From positions 5,596,001 to 5,660,000 of the forward strand of contig CP004371.1 of assembly GCA_000597885.1 (NCBI GenBank): a DNA stretch of 64,000 nucleotides. The letters are read 5' to 3'. The position numbers and the translations under genes were made by a program. Of this stretch, positions 7,809-15,732 are shown in pieces. Positions within the stretch are counted from its first letter, which is position 1; each line of letters begins with the position of its first letter. The DNA is from Flammeovirgaceae bacterium 311. Its GTDB lineage: Bacteria; Bacteroidota; Bacteroidia; Cytophagales; Cyclobacteriaceae. The notes below the pieces were generated by a model. The model was not told where the DNA came from. It did no database searches and saw only the letters and a list, made by a program, of their open reading frames with translations.

Positions 7809-10800
7809 ATGAAGGCTATATTAATGCTGCTTATTCTCATGTTCGGGGGAGGGGTTAGCCTTTATGCGCAGGATTGTGGCCCGGTACCACCCAATAATGA
7901 TAAGGTTTATCCCTGGTGCTACAAACTCAACGAAGGTACTAACTGGAATACTTCTGACTATAAGGCGTACATCATCAATGGCATGCCTTTCCGCCTGCTG
8001 TTCCCTAAAGGATTTGACAGTACTGCCGTTTCCACTAGAAAGTACCCCCTTACAGTTATGTTGCACGGGTTGGGCATGGGCGGTTCGGATAATAATATAC
8101 AGCTGAAGATAGGAGGTAAGAATCATCTTGAAGCACGCAATAGCGGTAGCTACGATGGCTTTGTGATGGTACCTCAGGCAGTAGGTGAATTGTGGAATAC
8201 CCCTGAACGTGCTACCATATTAAAGTTCGTTGAGCTGGCCTTACGTGATCTTCCCATAGATCCCTTCAGGGTACAGCTGGAGGGTTATTCAGCCGGCGGC
8301 GCTTCGGCTTGGAAGCTGGCCTACGAAAATCCGCTGGTATTTTCTGCGGCTATTGTTATGTCTGTTGCGGATGGCAATTCCGCCAGAAGGTATGCCGAAG
8401 TACTGAAATACATGCCCATATGGCACGCGCAGGGGGGCAGGGATTCTCAACCACAGCCATCCGCAGGCGAAAGGGTGGCCAGTGAGTTCAGGAAAGCAGG
8501 GGCCAACTATCGCTATCAGTATTACCATGAGCTGGGGCATGGTACCTGGGAGGCCATGTATGCAGAACCGGATTTTTTTCCTTTTCTGATGCGCAGCTCC
8601 ATGCTAAGCATCCACGCAGAACATTTTAAGTACAATTTCTGTGAGGGGGAGACCCTTAAAGGGGTAATGGGAATCAGGAGCGGCTTTGAAGCTTATGAAT
8701 GGCAGAAAAATGGAAAGCCCTTTGGTTCAAATGCAAACGAAATTCAATTTAATGGAGCTGGCGACTATACCGTAAGGGTGAAGCACAAAGGGCTGTGGTC
8801 TGCCTGGTCGAAACCACTAAAGGTGCAGCAGGTTGGACCCACCGCCACTCCGAAAATAATTGCAACTGGTCCTACCGCCCTGCCAACCCTCGATGGCAGA
8901 ACCACCGTTACCCTGCGCACAACAGCTGCATATCAGGATTATGCCTGGTCTGATGGGTCGGAGCTGGATAGCCTGGAAGTGAGTAAAGCAGGATCTTATT
9001 CTGTTTCAGTCACCGAGCCTTTTGGCTGTCCCAGTGCTGCTTCAGACCCTGTAAAAGTAACATATAATGCAGTGGGTGTATTGTCCTCTCCGAAGAGGCT
9101 CACCATTGGCTCAGTGTCGGAAACGGTGCTGCATTTATCCTGGACCGATAGGAGCACTACTGAAACAGGCTTTGAGCTTTACCGCAGCAGAACGCCTGAG
9201 GGTCCCTGGACACTGACAGCCCAGCTCCTTGCCAACACCACCACTTTTCAGGATACAAATTTAAACCCCTATACCCGGTATTTTTATGCGATCCGCAGCG
9301 TGAACGAAGATGGAGGCTCCACTTACCTGAACGGCAGCGGAAAAACGCATGCTGATGCCCTTGCACCCGGTATTCCCGCCAGGCTTTCCGTAGCAAAAAC
9401 CTCCCGAAGCACCATTAGCCTAAACTGGCAGGCTGCTGCCGACAACGCAACAGGCCCTGATCTGATTTTATACGAAATCTATGCGAACAGCAACGTTTTG
9501 GTAGGCACTACCCATAAAACAGTCTTTACTGTAAAAAACCTGCCGGAGCAGAAGTTTTATAATTTCAGGGTTCGTGCCGTAGATCAGATGGGAAACAAGT
9601 CTGCCTTCAGCAACCAGGTTACGGCAGGTACCTATATAAATGGCCTGCATTACAGCTACTACGAAGGTACACTGACAACCGTCCATGACATTTCCCTGTT
9701 AAAGCCGGTTCAATCCGGCAAGATATCCTATTTTGATATCAACCTACCCGGCCGTGCAGATAACCATTTTGCGTTCAGCTTCGAAGGCTACATAAATATA
9801 ACCGAGGCAGGTACATATACTTTTTACACCACATCAGATGATGGCAGCACGCTTAGCATTGATGGTTTTCAGGTAGTGAACAACGATAAGGTGCATAACA
9901 GCCAGGAAAAATGGGGAAAGGTTGAGCTGACCGCCGGAATTCACGAAATAAAGGTGCTTTACTTTGAAGATACAGGTTCAACCGAAATGCTGGAGGTCAG
10001 CTGGGAGGGGCCTGATATCACCAAACAGCCCATACCCGCTGAGGTATTTTCAGAATCATTCACGCCGCCAGTGCCGCCTGCAGCACCCACTGCTGTAACA
10101 GCTGCAGCTGTAGATGCTGAAAGTATTCTGTTAAACTGGCAGCTTGAGGGTACTGATTCAAGCGCGGTTGAGGTGTACAGGAGCAAGCTTCAGGAGGGGC
10201 CTTTCGTGTTGGTAAAAACTTTAAGTTCGGGTGCAGCTGCTTATACAGATGTTCAGTTAGAGCCTTCTACCACCTACTATTATCAAATACGTGTAACGAG
10301 CGCCACCGGAGAGTCAGCGTTTGCAGGCCTGCTTCTGGATGGTCGCTGGGTACACGCTACCACGAAAGCAGGCAGCCCGGCTGCACCAACAGCCTTAATG
10401 GCCAGCCGTAACGGCAGCAGTGCCGCCTATTTAAAATGGGCAGATAATACAGGCAGTGAAAACAGTTTTGAGGTATGGCGGGGAACAGATGGGAGCAGCT
10501 TCACCAAAATTGCTGCCACCCCTGCCAATATTACCAGCTACAGCGATCATACGGTTGATAGTATCACAAGCTACCACTACCAGGTAAGAGCAGTTACTGC
10601 CCATTCAACCTCTGACTGGAGTAATGTGGCGGTGCTGAACAGTACTAATAAACCGCCAGTCATTGCGGGAATTCCAGCAGCCTTGGTGGCACCTGAAGGT
10701 AAAACCACAGAGTTTCAGTTTGATGTGCTGGATGCGGAAGGGGATTCCGTCAGTCTGATCAGCAGGTATCTACCTGATTTTGCAAGTATTGAGACAACTG

Positions 10801-12608
10801 CTGCGGGTAAGGCTAAGATTATTGTACGGCCTACTGTTAAAGATATTGGTTTCTACAGCGGTATACAGCTTACTGCCCACGACGGGGTGCTGGAGGTAGA
10901 TACCAGCTTTACCATCAGGGTGATTAACAGCGAAAAGACTTCGATTTATGTAAATGTGGGGAATAATTCTGTTGCCGGCGCCCCCTGGAACAATATCAAT
11001 GTATTTGGCGGGCAGAATAATAAAGTTGTGGTCTCTAATATGCTGGATGAGGATGGTCTTGAAACCGGCTATTCCCTTACCCTCTTAGATGCCTGGTCGG
11101 CCAGCAAACCTTATGGAGAAACCAGCGGAAATAACAGCGGTATCTACCCCGATGTGGTAACCAGCTCTGCCTACATCATTGATCCGAGAAAAACTGCCCG
11201 CTTCAAAGTATCAGGGTTAAAGGCAGACTTAAGGTATAACTTTGTTTTCTTTGGCAGCAGCATTTACAAAAGCCATAATGGCAGCACCCTCTATACGGTT
11301 GGAGATGAACAGCAAAGCCTGGAAGTGCAAAGCAATGGGGATAAGACTGTTCAAATCAATGGCATTAAAGCAGATGCCAATGGTGAGGTAATCGTGAGTG
11401 TTGCAGGTGCAGCCGATGCCACCAAAGGTGGGTTTTTAAATGCCTTTGTGATCGAGCAATACCCGGCTACAGGTAAATTGCTGCGTCCGGGCCGCTTAAG
11501 GGCCCATGCTGTTTCCAGAACACAGCTACAGCTAAGCTGGACAGACAATGCAGATGGCGAAACGGGTTATGAGGTCTGGCGAAGGACCCTGCCTTCGGAA
11601 GATTTTGCACTGATCGCTACTGCAGGAGTAAATGCTACCAGCTTTATGGATGAGGCGGTAAGCCCCGACACTGGCTACGAATACAAGGTCAGGGCAGCCG
11701 CTAACGGCAGTTTCTCTGCTTTTTCCGAGACAAAGCAGGCAGCTACCCTCATGTATGAGGTGTTGATCAATACAAATTACAGTAAAAACATGGGCGATCC
11801 ATGGGTAAACCTCGACCAGCGGCCAACCACCGGGTATACCTGGTACAACTTCGAAAATGAAGATATGCAGAGTACCGGGATCAATTTAAAGCTGGACCAA
11901 AGTTTTGATGGTAATAATGCCTATGGGCCAGATGCCAACGGACAGGGCATTTATCATGACAATGTGATCAAAACATTTTATTATACTGAAATAGGTACCG
12001 TGGCCAAAATGCAATTCTACGGCCTGGATGATGAGCTTACTTATAACTTCCGCTTCTTTGCAGCCTCTGCTTTTGAAGGCGGTGAAAGCGGGGTAACAGC
12101 CTACAGGATAGAAAATAAAAAAGTAACGCTGGATGTGGAAAAGAACATCAGCAATACGGCAGTGATCCGGGATATACAAGCCAGTGACGGCAGCGTGGTA
12201 ATAGAGGTTGAGGCAGGTAAATTTGCACGATACGGTTACCTTAATGCCCTGGAAATAGAGGTAAGGGATGCACACAAAGAAATAAATGGGGCAACACCCG
12301 CAGGATTGTTTGATGAAGAGAGTCCAAAGGATCCTGCAGCAGAGACTGATCAATCGATAATCCTCTATCCAAACCCCACACAGGCAGCGCTGAACATTGT
12401 ATTTACTGCCCCTAAAACAGGGAAATATTTTATCCAGATCCTGGATTTGAGCGGTCACTTTATTCATGCGCAGGAGGTGGTTGCACAGGAGGGTAAAAAC
12501 ACGCTTACATTAGATCTTGGAGCACTGCTAATGAGCAAGGGAATGTACCTGCTTAAAATCAGATCAGCAGATTTTGAAAGCAGGACCTCCAGGTTTGTAA
12601 AGCATTAG
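7809..12608 (+). CDS. Type IX-secreted multidomain esterase with FN3, PA14 and sorting tail
   Basis: The start at ATG 7809 gives a clean Sec signal peptide (MKAILMLLILMFGGGVSLYAQ); the frame is open further upstream only from a TTG at 7716. The mature protein begins with an alpha/beta-hydrolase/esterase domain: HGLGMGG, the elbow GYSAGG (Ser161), GGRDSQP and a His in ELGHGTW. Then come an Ig-like stretch, several fibronectin III domains, a PA14-type domain (SDDGSTLSIDGFQV), a cadherin-like segment and two malectin-like beta domains. The last ~80 residues are a Por secretion tail (ILYPNPTQAALNI to the end). It is likely a cell-surface carbohydrate esterase, perhaps acting on plant or algal polysaccharide. 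Confidence 0.88.
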   Translation: MKAILMLLILMFGGGVSLYAQDCGPVPPNNDKVYPWCYKLNEGTNWNTSDYKAYIINGMPFRLLFPKGFDSTAVSTRKYPLTVMLHGLGMGGSDNNIQLKIGGKNHLEARNSGSYDGFVMVPQAVGELWNTPERATILKFVELALRDLPIDPFRVQLEGYSAGGASAWKLAYENPLVFSAAIVMSVADGNSARRYAEVLKYMPIWHAQGGRDSQPQPSAGERVASEFRKAGANYRYQYYHELGHGTWEAMYAEPDFFPFLMRSSMLSIHAEHFKYNFCEGETLKGVMGIRSGFEAYEWQKNGKPFGSNANEIQFNGAGDYTVRVKHKGLWSAWSKPLKVQQVGPTATPKIIATGPTALPTLDGRTTVTLRTTAAYQDYAWSDGSELDSLEVSKAGSYSVSVTEPFGCPSAASDPVKVTYNAVGVLSSPKRLTIGSVSETVLHLSWTDRSTTETGFELYRSRTPEGPWTLTAQLLANTTTFQDTNLNPYTRYFYAIRSVNEDGGSTYLNGSGKTHADALAPGIPARLSVAKTSRSTISLNWQAAADNATGPDLILYEIYANSNVLVGTTHKTVFTVKNLPEQKFYNFRVRAVDQMGNKSAFSNQVTAGTYINGLHYSYYEGTLTTVHDISLLKPVQSGKISYFDINLPGRADNHFAFSFEGYINITEAGTYTFYTTSDDGSTLSIDGFQVVNNDKVHNSQEKWGKVELTAGIHEIKVLYFEDTGSTEMLEVSWEGPDITKQPIPAEVFSESFTPPVPPAAPTAVTAAAVDAESILLNWQLEGTDSSAVEVYRSKLQEGPFVLVKTLSSGAAAYTDVQLEPSTTYYYQIRVTSATGESAFAGLLLDGRWVHATTKAGSPAAPTALMASRNGSSAAYLKWADNTGSENSFEVWRGTDGSSFTKIAATPANITSYSDHTVDSITSYHYQVRAVTAHSTSDWSNVAVLNSTNKPPVIAGIPAALVAPEGKTTEFQFDVLDAEGDSVSLISRYLPDFASIETTAAGKAKIIVRPTVKDIGFYSGIQLTAHDGVLEVDTSFTIRVINSEKTSIYVNVGNNSVAGAPWNNINVFGGQNNKVVVSNMLDEDGLETGYSLTLLDAWSASKPYGETSGNNSGIYPDVVTSSAYIIDPRKTARFKVSGLKADLRYNFVFFGSSIYKSHNGSTLYTVGDEQQSLEVQSNGDKTVQINGIKADANGEVIVSVAGAADATKGGFLNAFVIEQYPATGKLLRPGRLRAHAVSRTQLQLSWTDNADGETGYEVWRRTLPSEDFALIATAGVNATSFMDEAVSPDTGYEYKVRAAANGSFSAFSETKQAATLMYEVLINTNYSKNMGDPWVNLDQRPTTGYTWYNFENEDMQSTGINLKLDQSFDGNNAYGPDANGQGIYHDNVIKTFYYTEIGTVAKMQFYGLDDELTYNFRFFAASAFEGGESGVTAYRIENKKVTLDVEKNISNTAVIRDIQASDGSVVIEVEAGKFARYGYLNALEIEVRDAHKEINGATPAGLFDEESPKDPAAETDQSIILYPNPTQAALNIVFTAPKTGKYFIQILDLSGHFIHAQEVVAQEGKNTLTLDLGALLMSKGMYLLKIRSADFESRTSRFVKH

Positions 12609-12959
12609 CTTGAGTAGTAAAACAGGTTCTAAAATAACCTTTACCAGTAATCCTAATTCCATCATGCAGCAATAGCAGCCGGATTTCCGGCAACTGCTGC
12701 ATTTACCATAACAGATTTTACTGCTCCATTCCTGTACATTCCCTATTCCATTCCCGTACTTGTTAATAACGGCTGAATGCTGGTAGGGCAGCCTTTTATT
12801 GGTATCGCCAAAATTTGTGCCGTCAGCGGGTTGGGTAAAGCTGGTTCTCCTTTTTACTAATGCTGGATTATGATAAAGCCCGATCATTAAGAAAAAATGA
12901 AAGGGGTGGGAGGGAACAAAAGGCTGCAGCAGCACTATTATGAATAAAACAGATAGCAC
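12609..12959. other. Intergenic gap with a stem-loop
   Basis: No credible gene lies in this gap; the 133-codon frame on the minus strand overlaps the end of the secreted protein and has no family-like features. The only clear structure is a stem-loop at 12664-12702: arms ATGCAGCA and TGCTGCAT with an inner GCCGG/CCGGC pair. It lacks a long T-run, so it is a weak terminator candidate for the secreted protein gene. Confidence 0.4.
12664..12702 (+). terminator. Stem-loop after the secreted esterase gene
   Basis: Outer arms ATGCAGCA (12664-12671) and TGCTGCAT (12695-12702) and inner arms GCCGG/CCGGC form a nested hairpin 55 bases after the stop. The following bases are only ATTTACC, so termination is uncertain. 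Confidence 0.4.
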
Positions 12960-14516
12960 ATGCAACGATTAAGCACTAAAATATATAAGAACGAGTTTGT
13001 AAATAATTTCAAGGGCGATGACAGTGGTGACCTGCAGCCCCGGCAAACGCCGGGCGTACTGTACAGCAAGGCTAAGCCGACGCCTGTTCAAAACCCCAGG
13101 CTGCTGGCATGGTCAGAAGAAATTGCCCGTGAGCTGGGCGTGGAAAAGCCCGGCGAGGAAGACGTAGAGATCCTGGGTGGTAACAGCCTTGCCTCCTCTA
13201 TGGAGCCTTATGCGGCCTGCTATGGCGGCCACCAGTTTGGACACTGGGCCGGACAGCTGGGCGATGGCCGGGCCATTACGCTGGGAGAATGGGAGGCCCC
13301 CGACGGCAAAAGCTGGGAGCTGCAGCTAAAGGGTGCCGGGCTTACGCCTTACTCCCGCCGGGCCGATGGCAGAGCTGTCCTTAGATCGTCTGTCCGTGAG
13401 TACCTGATGAGCGAAGCCATGCACCACCTGGGCGTACCTACTACCAGGGCCTTAAGTCTGGTTGCTACCGGCGATAAGGTGCTGCGCGATATGTTCTATA
13501 ACGGCAATCCTGAATTTGAGCAGGGAGCCATCGTAATGCGGGTGGCGCCCAGCTTTATACGCTTTGGTAATTTTGAGATACTCGCCGCCAGAAAAGAACA
13601 TGAACATCTAAGGCAGCTGATCGACTGGACCATCAGCAGGTATTACCCTTATATAACAGGGGAGGATAAGGTTATTACCTGGTACAGAGAAGTGATGGAG
13701 CGTACAGCCAGCATGGTGGTGGAGTGGCTAAGGGTAGGCTTTGTGCATGGGGTGATGAATACCGACAACATGTCTATCCTTGGAATTACGATCGATTATG
13801 GCCCTTATTCCTTTCTGGATGACTATGACCCCCAGTTCACCCCCAATACCACCGACCTGCCCGGGCGTAGGTATGCTTTTGGCCAGCAGGCAGGAATTGC
13901 CTACTGGAACCTGGGCTGCCTGGCCAATGCCATTGCCCCGATATTTAAATCAACAGATGAATTGATCGCAGCATTGAAAGAGTACGAGAAGCTTATTTCT
14001 GATAAATTTTTTGCCATGATGGCCGGCAAGCTTGGGCTTGATACGGTAGGCAGGGAAGAAGCATATCTTATTGCGCAATGGGAGAAAACACTAATTCTCC
14101 TCAAGCCGGACATGACCATCTTTTACCAGTTGCTGATTGACCTGCCACAGGAGCTGGAAGGTGAAGAGGAGCTGGTGAATCATTTTAGTGAAAGCTTTTA
14201 TGAAGCACCTGACAAGACCCAGCGCCAGTCCTTGTACAGCCTGATGCAAAAGTATGTAGAGCGGCTAAAAGCAAATACCAGCAGCAGGGCAGAGGCCCGG
14301 GAAAAGATGAGGAGGAGCAATCCCCGCTTTATCTTAAGAAACTACCTGCTGCACCAGGCCATAGAAAGCCTTAATGAAGGAGATAATACCCTCTTCAAAA
14401 AGCTGGAAGAAGCCATGAAAGACCCTTATTCCAATAAGGGTGATGAATTCTTTGCCAAAAGACCCGAATGGGCAACCCAGAAAGCCGGCTGCTCTCAGCT
14501 ATCGTGCAGTTCGTAA
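12960..14516 (+). CDS. selO: SelO protein adenylyltransferase (YdiU/UPF0061)
   Basis: The 518-residue protein is a pseudokinase-fold enzyme that transfers AMP to Ser, Thr or Tyr of target proteins and is tied to redox stress responses in studied bacteria. Recognisable family segments are YAACYGGHQFGHWAGQLGDG, LQLKGAGLTPYSR, LRSSVREYLMSEAMHHLG, NTDNMSILGITIDYGPYSFLD and FGQQAGIAYWNLGCLANA. It ends in CSQLSCSS; the C-terminal Cys-Ser-Ser is the position of selenocysteine in some homologues, here an ordinary Cys. It is monocistronic and ends at a large palindromic terminator. Confidence 0.96.
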   Translation: MQRLSTKIYKNEFVNNFKGDDSGDLQPRQTPGVLYSKAKPTPVQNPRLLAWSEEIARELGVEKPGEEDVEILGGNSLASSMEPYAACYGGHQFGHWAGQLGDGRAITLGEWEAPDGKSWELQLKGAGLTPYSRRADGRAVLRSSVREYLMSEAMHHLGVPTTRALSLVATGDKVLRDMFYNGNPEFEQGAIVMRVAPSFIRFGNFEILAARKEHEHLRQLIDWTISRYYPYITGEDKVITWYREVMERTASMVVEWLRVGFVHGVMNTDNMSILGITIDYGPYSFLDDYDPQFTPNTTDLPGRRYAFGQQAGIAYWNLGCLANAIAPIFKSTDELIAALKEYEKLISDKFFAMMAGKLGLDTVGREEAYLIAQWEKTLILLKPDMTIFYQLLIDLPQELEGEEELVNHFSESFYEAPDKTQRQSLYSLMQKYVERLKANTSSRAEAREKMRRSNPRFILRNYLLHQAIESLNEGDNTLFKKLEEAMKDPYSNKGDEFFAKRPEWATQKAGCSQLSCSS

Positions 14517-14540
14517 ACCGCATGCCTGATTCAATCTTAA

Positions 14541-14580
14541 AACAGGAGGGGCTGTCTGAATTCAGACAGCCCCTCCTGTT
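14541..14580. terminator. 40-base perfect palindrome, bidirectional terminator
   Basis: Bases 14541-14560 (AACAGGAGGGGCTGTCTGAA) and 14561-14580 are exact reverse complements with no spacer, followed by ACTTTTTATC on the plus side. It sits between the convergent selO and curlin-like genes and should fold into an 18-20 bp G/C-rich hairpin in either transcript. Confidence 0.85.
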
Positions 14581-14599
14581 ACTTTTTATCGTATTTGGA

Positions 14600-15388
14600 T
14601 TACCTTATACTTGTGCGGTTGTCGTTGCCAATCTGGGTAATGATGGTACGGGCATCGGTGCCGGTCTGCATAATCTCTGCATAATTGCTATTACCCCACT
14701 GGCCAATATAGCCCAGGTTATTTGTACCTCCCTGGAAAATTAGGGCATTGTTAATATTCCCATATTGCTCAATTTCAGCATAGTGGGCACCATCAAACTG
14801 ACCGATTTCAGCGTAATTCCGGTTGCCCTCCTGGTACTGAACAGCCCATGAGTCCCAGGAGGTGCCGGTAGTCTGTTCTATTCTCGCAGTATTGTCATTT
14901 CCGTACTGTGCCTGCCACGACACATCGTTCGATCCGAAGCCTTGTAGGGCCTGCAGGGAGTTGTTGTTTCCCCATTGAAATTGTTCAAGTGAGCTTTGGT
15001 CGGTATCCAGCTGGAATGCATCGGCAGTGTTAAAATTACCGAACTGCTCAACATAGATCCAGCCGTTGCTGCCACCCTGGATGATATAGACAGAGTTTCC
15101 TTCTCCACCCTGGAATTGCATGCTGTAGTTGTTGTTTCGATGCTGCTCAATATAGACATCGTTCAGAATGTCCTGCTGGCTGGTGTATGACCAGTTTTCA
15201 TCCCCATACTGAATAATGTGTGAAAACTGTCCCTCACCGCGCTGTACAATGTGTGTGAGGTTGTCCATACCCGGCTGTTCTATTTGCAGGCTGTGGAACG
15301 CCCCGGCCTGGTCAATGATTTGATGATTCTGTGCCTGGGCAACAAATGGTGTGATCAGTAGTGCCAAAATGAGCTTTAAGTGTTTCAT
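14600..15388 (-). CDS. Curlin-repeat-like secreted protein
   Basis: The 262-residue protein has a signal peptide (MKHLKLILALLITPFVAQAQ) and then consists almost entirely of curli-type repeats of ~22 residues in which Gln, Gly and Asn recur as QxGxxN, for example QYGDEN, QFGNFN, QWGNNN, QYGNDN, QYGNIN, QWGNSN and QIGNDN. This pattern makes beta-strand ladders in CsgA/CsgB amyloids. Alternate strand residues are Gln- and Ile/Tyr-rich. No csgE, csgF or csgG homologue lies nearby, so assembly genes must be elsewhere or export is different. It could be an amyloid matrix subunit or nucleator. Confidence 0.82.
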   Translation of the reverse strand: MKHLKLILALLITPFVAQAQNHQIIDQAGAFHSLQIEQPGMDNLTHIVQRGEGQFSHIIQYGDENWSYTSQQDILNDVYIEQHRNNNYSMQFQGGEGNSVYIIQGGSNGWIYVEQFGNFNTADAFQLDTDQSSLEQFQWGNNNSLQALQGFGSNDVSWQAQYGNDNTARIEQTTGTSWDSWAVQYQEGNRNYAEIGQFDGAHYAEIEQYGNINNALIFQGGTNNLGYIGQWGNSNYAEIMQTGTDARTIITQIGNDNRTSIR

Positions 15389-15732
15389 AATGCTTGTGTT
15401 TAGGTGAATGGATAGATGTGAAAAACTTATTACTATTCATTTTCTACACTTCAGACGGACCCATATCTTGCCTATGTGTCTTTAATAGATGCAACGAAAG
15501 TTTTATTAATAGGTTAAACCATTTCCTGTGTGTAGGTTTATGGCGCTCCATATGCTTATTGCAGCTGCTGGCAAGCCAGCCATTATTCGAAATAGCAGCC
15601 AGGGAAAAAAACCTTCTGTTCTCCAACAGTGCAAAGGAGGGGCTTCAAAAGATAATGATCCCCCTCAAATAGCAACAGCCCGGGAACTCTTTCCCGGGCT
15701 GTTGTTGAATGCTCAATTACGTTTTCTAAAAA
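15389..15732. other. Intergenic gap, curlin-like gene to oligopeptidase
   Basis: No gene is supported. It holds the 5' leader of the curlin-like gene on the right strand and a strong hairpin at 15673-15704 downstream of the oligopeptidase stop. Short frames on both strands overlap one another and lack family features. Confidence 0.4.
15673..15704 (-). terminator. Hairpin terminator of the oligopeptidase gene
   Basis: Perfect 14-bp stem, arms CAACAGCCCGGGAA (15673-15686) and TTCCCGGGCTGTTG (15691-15704), with loop CTCT. It lies 29 bases after the oligopeptidase stop on the minus strand; there is no real T-run after it. Confidence 0.65.

Noticed and set aside
11886-12467. 193-codon minus-strand frame inside the secreted esterase
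   Set aside because: Antisense to a well supported beta-domain; long only because of codon bias.
12564-12965. 133-codon minus-strand frame
   Set aside because: Overlaps the end of the type IX protein and ends in Cys-rich nonsense; shadow frame.
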